A DNA stretch of 64,000 nt, from contig BDSL01000091.1 in the NCBI GenBank assembly GCA_003116995.1, positions 248,001-312,000 on the forward strand, given 5' to 3'. The stretch's first letter is position 1. Every line of letters starts with the position of its first letter. Positions 38,956 to 49,628 of this stretch are shown piece by piece. The position numbers and the translations under genes were made by a program. The DNA is from Yamagishiella unicocca (taxonomy: Eukaryota; Chlorophyta; Chlorophyceae; Chlamydomonadales; Volvocaceae). Under the pieces are notes generated by a model that did no database searches, was not told the origin of the DNA, and saw nothing but the letters and a program-made list of their open reading frames with translations.

Positions 38956-41046
38956 GGAGGCGAGCTGCTGGTTTGGATGGAAGCTAGCGGTAAAGAGCCG
39001 GGAGGGAGCGGAGCGTGGCATCGGAAAGCAGCTGGCAGAACTAGCGCGGGGCTGGGTGTGGGGAAGGAGGAGGTTGCTTAATACTGGGTTGCTAGTTTCA
39101 GTATTAGGGTGGATTCCCTTGAGAGGGGGGCTGTACATGTAGGAGTGAAGGCTGGGCGCGGAACGGGTAGCACTGCGAAGAAGATGGAGAGAACAGGTGC
39201 GGCCCACCGGCGGAAGAGCATGGCACTCAGCAATTGTACAGCAGTCATATTCGTGGTTTCAATAATTCATAATCTAAACAGGTGGGATTACGTAAGCCAT
39301 TCAGAAGTGGTGTGGCGCGCATAGCCATGCGTCAGCTCTTTTACGGTAGCAGGACGAGCAAACCAGCATTACACAGCAGCTGCGGCTAGCAGGCGGTGGG
39401 GATTAGGACGGTTGTAGGAAAGGGCGGAAAGTTGGGGGGAAGTTTTTTTTCTTTCTTAAGTACCGTATGGGGGGAACTCGTTGACGCCCGCAGCTCCCAC
39501 ACGGTCGCCGACCCGTGGCCCAACGTTAGGTGTGGCAGGAGGTGCTGGGCAGGACACATCAAGCCGTGGCCCAACTTGTAATCTTCGGCGCTAGGCGGTG
39601 CATAATGGGATGAAGGAACGGCACCCCCCGCCAATCGCCGCTGTACCGGGGGCATCCTGACATCTGCTTGGGGCTCTTTCTCGCAGACGTGGTCGGAATG
39701 ACGTGTTGACGTCCCCAGATGCCGGTGAAACGACACGTCAAATTGCCCTGATCGGCTGGCCGCGTCCATGACCGTACGTGAGGATGCGCCAACTACGAGA
39801 CGCCTGTTGTTTTCCCTCATCACGGTGTGGGGGATCCTCATTTTGAAATTCCTCCAGATCGTGCGACACGACAGCACCATCCAGTGCCGCAGCTGCCGAC
39901 CAGAACACTAAGGTTGACAGTGCTCTCCGATGTGCCACGTTACACGGCCACGTCGGCTCAATCCAAAAAACGCAGCCTCAGGCCCTGGGATCTGCGGTCT
40001 GATGGGGCCGCTTCACGGCACATACGGCAGGTCCGCTCACAGTACGGTACCCGCACACCGTGCTGTCGCACATCGTTACCACCTCGGCCCATCGCCCCGG
40101 CGGTCCAGAGATCGCAATCCGTGCATAACCCGTGACGCCTCCTTGCCGCCCCCTCGGACATCCCCTAACTCCAGCTAGGAGCGCGCAGGTCGAGCCATGT
40201 TGCTCTGGCCCACGGGCCCGGGCACTTCAGGACCCACACCCTCATCCTCCAGACTCCTAGGGCCTGAAGCCGCAGCCGAGCCATGCGCCGACCCGCGTCC
40301 TGCTGGTGTGTCTGCCCATTCTTCCATTCCATTGGAGGCACAATGGCCCGGAGGACGTTCGGGTTCTGACGGCTGCTGCGCTTCTTGGGAGGCATCGCAT
40401 CGCACCCACCCCTGCCGCCCCCACAGCATCACAGCTGCACCGCCAGCCAGCGATCAACGACTGCCAGCCCCGTACGATGCATAAAGCCCACACACATTGT
40501 TGTGGACGGACCGCTTTCAGCGGTGCTTGGCCTCTTACGTCCGGCCTGCACCCTACCCGGTCAAACCCACACAAGCCTATCGCTACCTGTGCCCCTCCCC
40601 TGTTTCTCCTCTGTAGGATGAGGGTCTCCTCCCGCTTAAGTCACCCTCTTGCTCCCCCTTACCTCTCCCCCACGAACACCACAGGTCAAGAACAAAACAC
40701 AGCGGAAATGCAAGCTATGCTCATAACCGCCTGTCTGCATGCTCAACAGACAGGCAATTCCCAAGGCCCTGGCTTGCTGAACCCCTCAATGTCAGCGCTC
40801 GCCCCACTATGTAAAGGCCCGCCGCGCTTGCCGTGGATTATGAGGCGGGGGAGCATATGGGCGCGCGCATCTCGGGCATCAGGACAAACCCGCGCGGTGC
40901 CGCCGGCTGGCTGCCCCCAACGACCAACAACTACCGACAACCACCAGCCAGGAAGCCTTGCGGCTGTGCTGGTCTAAACAGCTCTCCCCTTGCCGCCGAC
41001 TCCCCACGGCTGACATTTCCACCAAGCCTCGCTTGCTTGCAGAGGC
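38956..41046. other. Rhomboid-SRP9 intergenic region
   Basis: 2.1 kb between two convergent genes. The first 600 bp are presumed 3' UTR of the rhomboid-like gene. From about 39950 to 40980 the sequence is C-rich on the plus strand, with a long open frame (40306-40977) whose composition looks like chance in GC-rich DNA. No recognised gene, RNA or mobile element was seen. Confidence 0.45.
39577..39581 (+). terminator. Candidate TGTAA polyadenylation signal for the rhomboid-like gene
   Basis: TGTAA on the plus strand, about 620 bases after the stop codon, within the usual range for volvocine 3' UTRs. Confidence 0.35.
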
Positions 41047-41753
41047 CTACCCCCGACGCCTGGCTTTTTTGGAAGGCCCCGAGGCCTGCGGGCCGGCTGC
41101 TTGTTGCTGCGGTTGTTGTTGTTGCTGCTGCCCCGCCTCCGCCACAAGCGCGGCTGCGCGAGGGAAGGGGGAAGGAAATGTGAAGCAGGGCCCCGTGGGT
41201 GGAATGCGAACTCGCAACGCCCTCAGCTAAGCTCTCATATGGGTTTGACGCCCAAACTGTTTGTGGGGTATGGTTGCCGACCATGATTGACACTGGGCAT
41301 GCGGCAATGTACAGCGGTCCATCCTCTTCCCGGCGGACCACCCTCACCCCACCCAAACTCACCCTCGGCCGGCATCTCCCCGCTCGCCATGAGAGGGAAG
41401 AAGATCGCAGTGATCCGTTCAAGTTTTCTAAGGTCCACCTGCTGATCCGTCTTGTACTTGAGGCACTGCACCAAGCGAGAGCAGCACTTCGATCTGTAAG
41501 GAACCCAATGCCGCCGCCAACATGCGCAAAGGTGCTTGGCGGCTTTAACCGCACTGTCACAGTAAGGAGATTGCTTTCCAAGCACGAGGCTGCGCCACCG
41601 AGCGGAAGGGCGCACCGTTCGATCGTCAGTGACCTTCAGCACCAGCTTGCCCTCGCTATGCCGGAACTTGATAGAATATCTCGTCTCAAGAGGTCTAGCC
41701 TTATACAATTCTACCGCTTGCTCGTAGAAAGCCTCAAAGTCCTCGATAAACAT
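41047..41753 (-). CDS. SRP9: Signal recognition particle 9 kDa subunit
   Basis: Exons are 41753-41616, 41465-41363 and 41153-41047. Phases close to give 115 residues. Residues 1-46 include FEAFYEQAVELYKARPLETR and KFRHSEGKLVLKVTDDRT; residues 47-65 include CLKYKTDQQVDLRKLERI. This order of a helix, then KYRHSDG..VKVTDD, then CL.YKTDQ..D.KK.E is the SRP9 fold. SRP9 pairs with SRP14 on the Alu domain of SRP RNA and delays translation while ribosomes are brought to the ER. The third exon adds a tail not seen in animal SRP9 as I know it: AALVAEAGQQQQQQPQQQ, then a basic end GPSKKARRRG. The gene is head-to-head with taxilin, 289 bp between ATGs. Confidence 0.9.
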
Positions 41754-42042
41754 TTTTATAACGTCCTCACAAGTGCATTTGTCGATGACGCTGATTATGA
41801 AGATGAAAATGTATTCGCCCTTAGTATGAGTTTTGTGTTGTGAACATCAAAGCGATCGCGCTCATCGCAGTATCGCTTGGCAATTCGTACGCTTAATGCT
41901 GTTCCAGCTTACTCCTGTCTGCACAAGAGCCTATCATACATAGTCCTTGAACTAGAGAACTTAAACAAATTCCTGCCTTATCGCAGTTGCTCGTGCCGCG
42001 CCGCCCCCAACTCGTTCCGTGTACCTGCCTAAGCCCGCCGTC
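41754..42042. promoter_or_regulatory. Shared promoter region of SRP9 and taxilin
   Basis: The 289 bp between the two divergent start codons is clearly AT-richer than either gene. It has no TATA box that I can point to. Confidence 0.5.
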
Positions 42043-45000
42043 ATGGGCGATACCGTAGCTGAATCCGTCACGCTTGAGCTGGAGACCCCTCCGAGTAGTT
42101 CGCAATCGTCGCCGGAGCCGTGTCAGGGGTCCGGCTCTCCCAAAGCCGTCGTGCATTCACCGAAGGGACAACAGGAGCTTTCAGGGCCAGCATTAAAGAT
42201 CAAGAAAGCAAAATCTCAGGTTTGTTAGATACGCCAATGACTCCGGTCTTTAAAACTATGGGGCTATCCCCGGCGCGCGTCGGCGCGGGAAAATATAAAA
42301 TGAGAATTTACGCAGAGACACCTGGATGAAGCACATGTGATGTAGCTCAACAGATCACGTCGATATGATCTGTTTTTAAGCCCTATGATGCACTGTGTAG
42401 ATATTTGACCCCCCAAGCATGGATCTGGCTCAGCAGGGTAACCCGAGTTTTCCCTTCTATCACAAACGGAAGCAGTCTCGGTTATGCGCTTACAAGATTC
42501 CTGGCACTGACATCTGGGTGACACTCAGACTGAGCCGTCCTAACCCACACACACGTGCTGATTTCCAACTGGCTTACATACTTCGGCCTTTCGCAATTGC
42601 TTTCGCCTCCAGGACCCCTCCACCGAGTTCGTAAACGTATTAAGCACCCGCATCGAGGAAATCGAGCGAGCGGTGGCAGCGGGTCATGGCGGGCCAGCGG
42701 AGCGGGAGGCCGCCAAAGCGCGGAAAAAACAGCTGCGGGAGGTAGGATCGCATCCGCCTCTGTATAAGAAGACTGCGCGTAGGCGGGTGCTCTTAATTTG
42801 GGTATCCACGAGTAATTCGTTGGGTTCGACGTTCCCCTCAGCTGTAGCTGGCGGTGGGTCAGGGCTTTGGAGTGATTGCCTTGCAAGCGATGTGGGGCCG
42901 AGCGGGCGCGTAAGCTGTCGATGGACGTGAGCATGGCGTCGCACGTGCTGTGTGAAATGCGGGTTACTCTTTGTAGCTTATCGCCTGAGGCCAGCAGGTC
43001 GCATCGCCTCCTGCCTTACCTCACCCTAAAGTCCCTGAATCCTTGCAGTATGGACGTTATATCCAATTGAAACCCTAAAACCCACAACACACTCAGGTGG
43101 CCAAGTTCTGTAGCGACAGGGCCAACAGCGCGGAGGACCGTATCGCCTACATCCAGCAAAAGTACACCCAGCAGGCACGTCACAGGGCCAGGAGCGCGTC
43201 GTGGGGGTAGAGACTTTGCCCGGGACTCACGGCTGTCGGCCTACGGCGAGCAGCTCGTGGCCGTAGCTCATGGGGACTGGGCCTACAGAGGGATTGGGTT
43301 ACTGGGCCTGCAGCGGGATTGGGTTACTGGGCCGCGGCTTGGTACTGGTGCTGGTACTGGCGCTGCAAAACACGCTTTTGAGGGCTGGCACCTGCCGTGC
43401 AGCGTGTGTATGATATGCGCGTATGGCGGGGTTGGGGACGGACTGGACGGAGGGTACTGAATGGTCCTCGAACAGCCCACTGGGTCGGGATTCATGTCGT
43501 GATGACCCAGTGGGCTGACCATGTTGACTGGGCGTATAGCTGGTTGCCCGCTGCGCTGGAGCGAGCCTGCCTCTTGTGCCGTTCCGTGCTTTGTCCTGCA
43601 ATCCCCTGAGCGGCCATGAACCCACCGCCGCCAACGAAGCATCCCCGCATGCTGCCCTTCCCTCCTCCTTTTGCTCCTCCTCCTTGTACTCTTAGTTGTC
43701 GGAGCTATTACGGTTGGAACGGCAGCTGCTAGACCTTCAGCGTGACCACGAGACGGTGAACAAGGATAAGGACAAAGGTAAGGGCGCGGGACAGGAGGAT
43801 TGAGGGAGCCCTGAGCATCTGGGTCTGCTCTGAGTATGTCGTACCTGTACGACCGAACCAACCCCCCGCCACTGAAAAACACACGGACGTGACATGACTC
43901 GGCGCTCCCGCAGTCCAATCTGAGCTCAAGAAGACGAATCTTCTGAAGGACAAGCTAGAGGAGCTGTGCAGGCAGCTGCAGAAGGAGGCGAGGGAGGTGA
44001 GCGCCGGGGGTACGGCACGGCGCGGATGTTTCAGCTCCCGAGGGACAGATAGGGGGCGGTGGACAGCAGACACCATCTTCCGAACGCTTGATGCTTTCTT
44101 GGCCCCGCCACATAGCATCATGTCACCACACTGCGGCACACCCACCACTTCACCGGTACCTGTGCACCCAGCGCGCGCGAAGAGCCCGAGCCAGCCCGCA
44201 GCTCAAACGGCGCGGAGCTGGTTGCGGTGGTGGAAAGGGTGTCGTACCTCCTTACGGTGCGATCGTGTGGTGTCGTACGGTCGGATAGAATGCACCGCAC
44301 AGACAGGTGGCGCCGCGTGCAGGTAGCTCGCTCGCCTTGTCAGGAAAGCCGTGAGGTCGGGACAGATGATGCCTTTCTCTACCCAACCAACTCGGGCTCG
44401 GGTGCTGACCGCGGCAATGCGCCGTGCCCCGGCCGCCGTACCTTGTCGTACCCAGGTTGCGGACGACAGCCGGCGGCGCAACGAGGAGGAGCTGAGGCAG
44501 CGGCAGGCGCTTCAGGCCAAGTTCACGCAAGCGATCAACGTGAGCCATGGGGAGAGGGAGAAAGGGAGGGAAGGGGGGAGGAAGGAAAGGCACAGATACA
44601 CGGGTGGCGCGCGCCGCCAGGAATGCTGTACCTCTCGGGCGGTGGAATTGCCGTGTCTGCATCCGGGGTGGAAGGCAGGGCTGCTGCTGTCCGAGGCGGC
44701 CTGGTCTCTCAGGAGCAGCCAGCAGTCTGAGGCGGCCTGGTCTCTCAGAGCAGTCAGCAGCTTGTGCTGGGCCCGTTGAAGCTTGCATCGTGCCATTCGG
44801 CTCACCACTCAAAAACCATCTGAGTCGTCTCTACTTGCCAACGGTGCCCCTGCGCCTGCACCGCCCACCTACACAGCCCTAATGCAACCATCCCCGTCAC
44901 CTCCTCCCGTCCCCCCCCCCCGCTCCACCTCCGTCCTTCTCGTTACGGTGCTCCTTGTGTTGTTGCGGTGGTGCAGGAGGTGAGCGAGAAGATGGATAAC

Positions 45001-48000
45001 CAGGCGGCGGAGCGCTCCAGGCAGCTGGCTGAGAATGAGGAGCTCAAGTCCAAGCTGGACGTGTTCCTGGGGCAGTTCGACAGCTTCAACGCACTGGTGC
45101 GGCAGTCGTACTGGTTTTGCGGGGGGGGGGGATTGACATAATAACCGGTTACACGACATGGATAGGATAGCTGGGCGCGGCGGGGGCGGGCTGAGTGTGG
45201 TTCTCAGCGTTGCGGGAGGGACTGGGTGGGGTACCAGAACGGGTGGGTTTGCACGGGGTTGGACTGGGGTTGGGGTTGGTTCGTGTGGTCCGGGTCTCGG
45301 GTAATTGTAAACTGGGATTAGGGGCGGGGAGTTTGGATTCGATTCGGGTTGCGGGGGCGCCTATTCCCCCGGGTGGCAGTCCAGCTCAGCTGCTCGTGCT
45401 GGTGCTCGTGCTGCCCATTAGCTACAGCCTTTCTTTTCCCGGCCGGCACCCGTCCCTTCCTGACACTGCCGGGACTGCTTCGGTCGCCCCTGCCCCCTCT
45501 TCCTGACACCGCCACGACTGCTTCGGTCGCCTCTGCCCCTCCGCAGGTTCAGAAGAAGGACGTGGAGCTGCAGCTGGCCACCGCCCGGGCGGAGCAAGCC
45601 ACCGCGCTGGCAGGACAGCTGCAGCAGCGGTCGGAGCTGCTGCTGGTGCGGAGCTGGGGGCAGGGCGGGATTGGGGGGGAAGCTGACCCGTGGGTGTGAG
45701 CTGGTGCGGAGCTGGGGACGGGGCGGGATTGGGGGGAGGTGACCCGTGGGTCTGAGCTGGTGCGGAGCTGGGGATTGGGCCGGATTGGGGGGAGGTGACC
45801 CGTGGGTCGGAGCTGGTCTGAGTTGGGCACGGGGCCGGATTGGGGGGAGGTGACCCGTGGGTCGGAGCTGAGAGGAAAACACCGCGGGGCGGTGCTGTGC
45901 ACCCCAGTGGCGGCCTGGAGGAGGGAGCGCAGGCTGGTGTATGGGGTGGCGGGGTGGTGGCACTGCTGCGAGGGGTGTGGCGAAGTGGGCACAAGGCCTA
46001 TGTTGCAAAGGTCGGCATGCTCGCGTGCCTCGTAGCGACCCTGCCTCTGCCGGCGGCTGCCCCCTCCCCCAATCCACCTACGCACGTTCGTTGTCCACCC
46101 CCCAACCCCCACCTACTCACTCGTTCGCTCGCTCGCTCAATCGCTCTGCCCCACACAGGACGCCAACTCCAAGTACTCTTCGGCAATGGATGTAGGTCGG
46201 GGGTGGAGCGTGGGAAGTCGGGGGGACGCAGGGAGCGGCGCCTGTGGGTGGAGGTGCTGAGGGAGGCGAATGGCGTCATGGGCGCCCCGGATTTACGAGC
46301 TAAGCACAAGGCCCTCCTGACGGGTCTCGTTGCACCGATCGCCTGTGCCAGTCCCTGACCGAACGCGGCATCAGCGCCGCTGTCCGAGCCGCCTCACTGC
46401 GGTAACCAATTTCACTGCATTCAACAAACTAAGTGGGGCGGGATTTCTTCCGTGACCACGCCCTCAGCTTGCCTGTCGCGCTACCGTTGGCGGTTACCCA
46501 ACCTGATCAGCTCGTCCATACCTTACCCTCCCACGCCGCTTTCCACTCCACCCCTGCCCGTCCTCCCATTCCTCCTGGCCATCAGGCCATCAAGCCGCAG
46601 CTGGGCGAGCTGGAAGCCCTCCGACAGCGCAACTCCGTCCTCACCGCCGCCAAGGACGAGCTGCAGTCCCAGCTGGAGCACTACGCGGACAAGTTCGCCG
46701 AGTTCCAGGAGACGCTAACAAAGAGCAACGAGGTGGGGCCCGCACGCGGGGGGAGTGACAGCCAGGAAAACACGTAGAAACGTCGAAGGAGGAAGAAGAT
46801 AGAAAATGACGGGCTGGTTAAGGGGGACCAACGGCACAGGAGAAAGGTGTTTTTTCGCGAACATGGTGAGCCGAGTAGGCGGGTACGGTCTGGGGGCCCT
46901 ATGTCTCCCTGTTTGCTGCGCGCACACCTCGCACCTGCGGCACAACCCACATCGGCCTTTCGCTTCCGGCCTTTCCTGCACCGCACCCGCCTCTCAACTC
47001 CATCCCGGGCCCCCTGCTCCGGTCCATCCCGCACCCGCCCCTCCACTCCATACCGGGCCTCCTGCTCCACTCCATCCCGGCCCCCCTGCTACGGTCCATC
47101 CCGGGCCCCCTGCTCCGCTGCCGCCTGCAGACGTTCGCCAGCCTGCGCGAGCAGATGGAGGCGGGCGCCAAGGCCCGCAGCGCCCTGGCCCGCGAGCGCG
47201 ATGAGGCCCGGCGGAGGGCCGAGGCCAACGACCAGACCATCGTGGCGCTGGTGCAGGACCGCCTGCAGCTCAAGCAGCAGGTGGGCCCGTACTGGCGGCA
47301 TTGCTGCAAGGAAAAAATCACCGACCGAGGTGGTGGTCGTGGTGATGTATCGAAATTAATTCCTGTCGAGGGTGCGCGACTCGCAAAGATAATTTCTTGC
47401 AGGGTTGCGCGACTTTGGAAATTAATTACTAATTTTAGGGGTGCGCGACGATAGCTCGTGGGTACGGCACCAATAATGTGGCTGGAGCGCGGGAGACGGG
47501 CAGAGATGGGTCAGCCGCTACTGCAACCAAACTATTTCCCAGTGCATGCGTGCAGCCTTACATCCCGGCAGCAGCCCAGCCGCCTCGCCTCCAGCCTCCA
47601 TGCGCATCAAAACCTGCACCACGAATACCTCCCCCGCCACACGTCCGTCCACCTGCCCCTCGCCGTCCCCGACGACCAGGTGGAGACCCTCACCACCAAG
47701 ACACGTGGCGAGGCGGACGAGCTCCGCCGCGCCCGCACCCAAAAGGAGCGGCTGGAGGGGCTGTGTCGGGTGCTGCAGGCGGAGCTCAAGGCGGCCAAGG
47801 CGGCTGCAGGCGGCGCGGCGGCGGCGGAGGGAGGCGAGGTGGCGGACGCCACCGGTGTCGCGGTGGAGAACGGGACGGCTTCCCCGGAGGAGGCAGAGGG
47901 GGACGCTGCTGCGGGCGAGGCGAGGGAAGGCTCGGGGGAAGCTGGGGATGGGGCGAAAGCTGAGGCGGACGGCGAGGCGAGGGCGCGGGCGGAGGCAGCG

Positions 48001-48219
48001 GAGGGGAAAGAGGGAGGCACGACCGATGGGGGTGCCGGGCAGGCAGAGGTTACGGGGGAGGGGGAGGCTAGCGGCGGCGGTGCAGGGGATGGGGAAGGGA
48101 AGGTCAAGGGGCAGCAGGGGGAGGGGGCAGCGGCGCCTGCGGCGGCAGCTGCAGCGGGGCAGCAGGGGGACGACACGGGCGACTCACTTGTGGACGGGTT
48201 ACCTAACGATCTCTACTAG
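42043..48219 (+). CDS. Taxilin-family coiled-coil protein
   Basis: Twelve exons: 42043-42219, 42613-42741, 43097-43174, 43696-43777, 43914-43996, 44456-44539, 44977-45096, 45547-45645, 46159-46191 (33 nt), 46586-46732, 47131-47280 and 47680-48219. All phases close to give 573 residues. After a Ser/Pro-rich start, the body is an unbroken coiled coil with the taxilin landmarks in order: KDKLEELCRQLQKEAREV, RQALQAKFTQAINEVSEKMD, HYADKFAEFQETLTKSNETF, QTIVALVQDRLQLKQQVETL and ERLEGLCRVLQAELKAAKAA. Human taxilins have LESLCRELQ, YTEKFEEFQ.TLSKS.EVF and LEKLCRALQ at these places. Animal taxilins bind syntaxins and the nascent-chain complex and act in vesicle traffic; a role near cilia is possible but only inferred. 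The C-terminal 115 or so residues are an acidic Glu/Ala/Gly-rich tail. Intron 3 begins GCACGT, so it is a GC-AG intron. Confidence 0.9.
45644..45870 (+). repeat. About 57-bp minisatellite in taxilin intron 8
   Basis: Four copies of a G-rich unit that includes GGTGCGGAGCTGGGGACGGG and GGAGGTGACCCGTGGGTC. The first copy overlaps the splice donor of exon 8, whose own sequence (CTGGTGCGGAGCTGGGG) begins the unit. Confidence 0.9.
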
Positions 48220-48831
48220 GTAGGGTTGCCCGCACTCAGTTTCGCAGTGTAGTACGATAGTACGGCAAAATAGGCGTGGGACCGCAACGGGCCGCGGCCG
48301 AAAGACCGAGTGCGTGTATGGCATGTGGCAGGGGGTCGGCTGGATGGCCCGGAGGACACCGGCGAAACACTCGCAGCTGGTGAGGACGGCTCTGTCGTTC
48401 CCCTTCGGAAGGAAGGTGAGGGCAGTGTGGAGGTCCTGGTGAGGGTACTTAGCTCCGGATGTGGGTCGGTGGCGGCTAGATTAGGAGGCCATTAGTCATC
48501 GCAGCAGGCACGGACGTCAACATATGTAGATAAGGAACGATACGTAGGGCTGCGCGTGTGTTGCGTGTGTGTGTGTCGAGGATGATGAGGAGTAGAGAGA
48601 CACGGGGGGCCGCAGGTTGCGGGCCGGACCCACGGGTCGGCGCGTGGTGCGCAGCTCGTCTGGGCTCGATTAGCTACAGCAGATGCAAGGGAGCGAGGCA
48701 CAGGAGCCGGCTCTCGGTGCGCTTTCGGGGTGCTATAGCGCTGTATGGCGGTGCGGGGTGAAGAGGAGGGTGCTTGGATGCTAGATGTGGTGCAGGGGCA
48801 GTCGTGCAGCAGGCGGACGGACACGTCACCA

Positions 48832-48836
48832 TGTAA
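48832..48836 (+). terminator. Candidate TGTAA polyadenylation signal for taxilin
   Basis: TGTAA on the plus strand, 613 bases after the taxilin stop codon. Confidence 0.4.
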
Positions 48837-49052
48837 GCTGCTCTCTCAGGCCACTGCGGCATCATTGCAGCCTCCCAGTGGTGGCAGTTGGCGGCTGCGC
48901 AAGCAGGCGCCGTACAGCCATTGTTTACGTCCGCCTCTAGCGCGCTAGCCGCACGCCAAAGCGTGGGGCTCAACGGAGTAGACGCTGAAAGTGTTACCAC
49001 AGCTCCAGCAGGCGGCATGTACACATGGAATGGGTGAGGGGCAAGGGAATTG

Positions 49053-49124
49053 CATGGATTCCACCGGCGACAGTGCCATGGATTCCGCCGGCGACAGTGC
49101 CATGGATTCTGCCGGCGACAGTGC
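49053..49124 (+). repeat. 24-bp tandem repeat, three copies
   Basis: Three adjacent copies of ATGGATTCCGCCGGCGACAG plus TGCC, differing at one base each. Confidence 0.9.
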
Positions 49125-49628
49125 CTTACTTCTGCCTTATACCAGGGGGTAGGGCTACGTCCACAACGGTGTTCCGGCATGTTTGAAATTGCGGCGGCGT
49201 ACGCGTTCGGTTGGAATGTTATTTGGTCAAGGGTGGGTACGCTAACACCACAGTGTGAAGCTTTGCCACGTCATAGGGCCGGAATTGGCTAGTCCAGCAA
49301 AATCATCGCAGACCTCCTCCCATGTCCCCAACCGCCCTAGGATGACGGGAGTGGTAAGTGGTAACAGTCGCATCCTGGTCGACTGGACGTCGCCTCGTAC
49401 GGACGAGAGGGTCTGCCGTTGACTACCTGCAATACCCATCGTGAGCTGATTACATATTCAAAAACCATACGTATATCTGCACCTGTGGAAGCGAGATACC
49501 TTTGCGGTGGATAGCCGAGCCGACACGCTAGCGGTGCAGACACAGACGACTAACCACATACCCGACTCTACACTTGCCTTACTTGTGTGTAACTGATTTG
49601 GGGCCCCTTCTGGGGCCGCTTGAGCAGT

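Larger units (their letters stand above)
48220..49628. other. Taxilin-NIPA intergenic region
   Basis: It holds the taxilin 3' UTR, a 24-bp tandem repeat (49053-49124) and the presumed NIPA promoter. AT content rises from about 49250 to the NIPA start. No other gene was recognised. Confidence 0.5.

Noticed and set aside
40306..40977. 223-aa plus-strand ORF between the rhomboid-like gene and SRP9
   Set aside because: Pro/His/Thr-rich composition with no motif and no splice support. It looks like a chance frame in C-rich DNA.
41199..41843. 214-aa plus-strand ORF opposite SRP9
   Set aside because: It is antisense to SRP9, whose three exons match the family and have phased introns.
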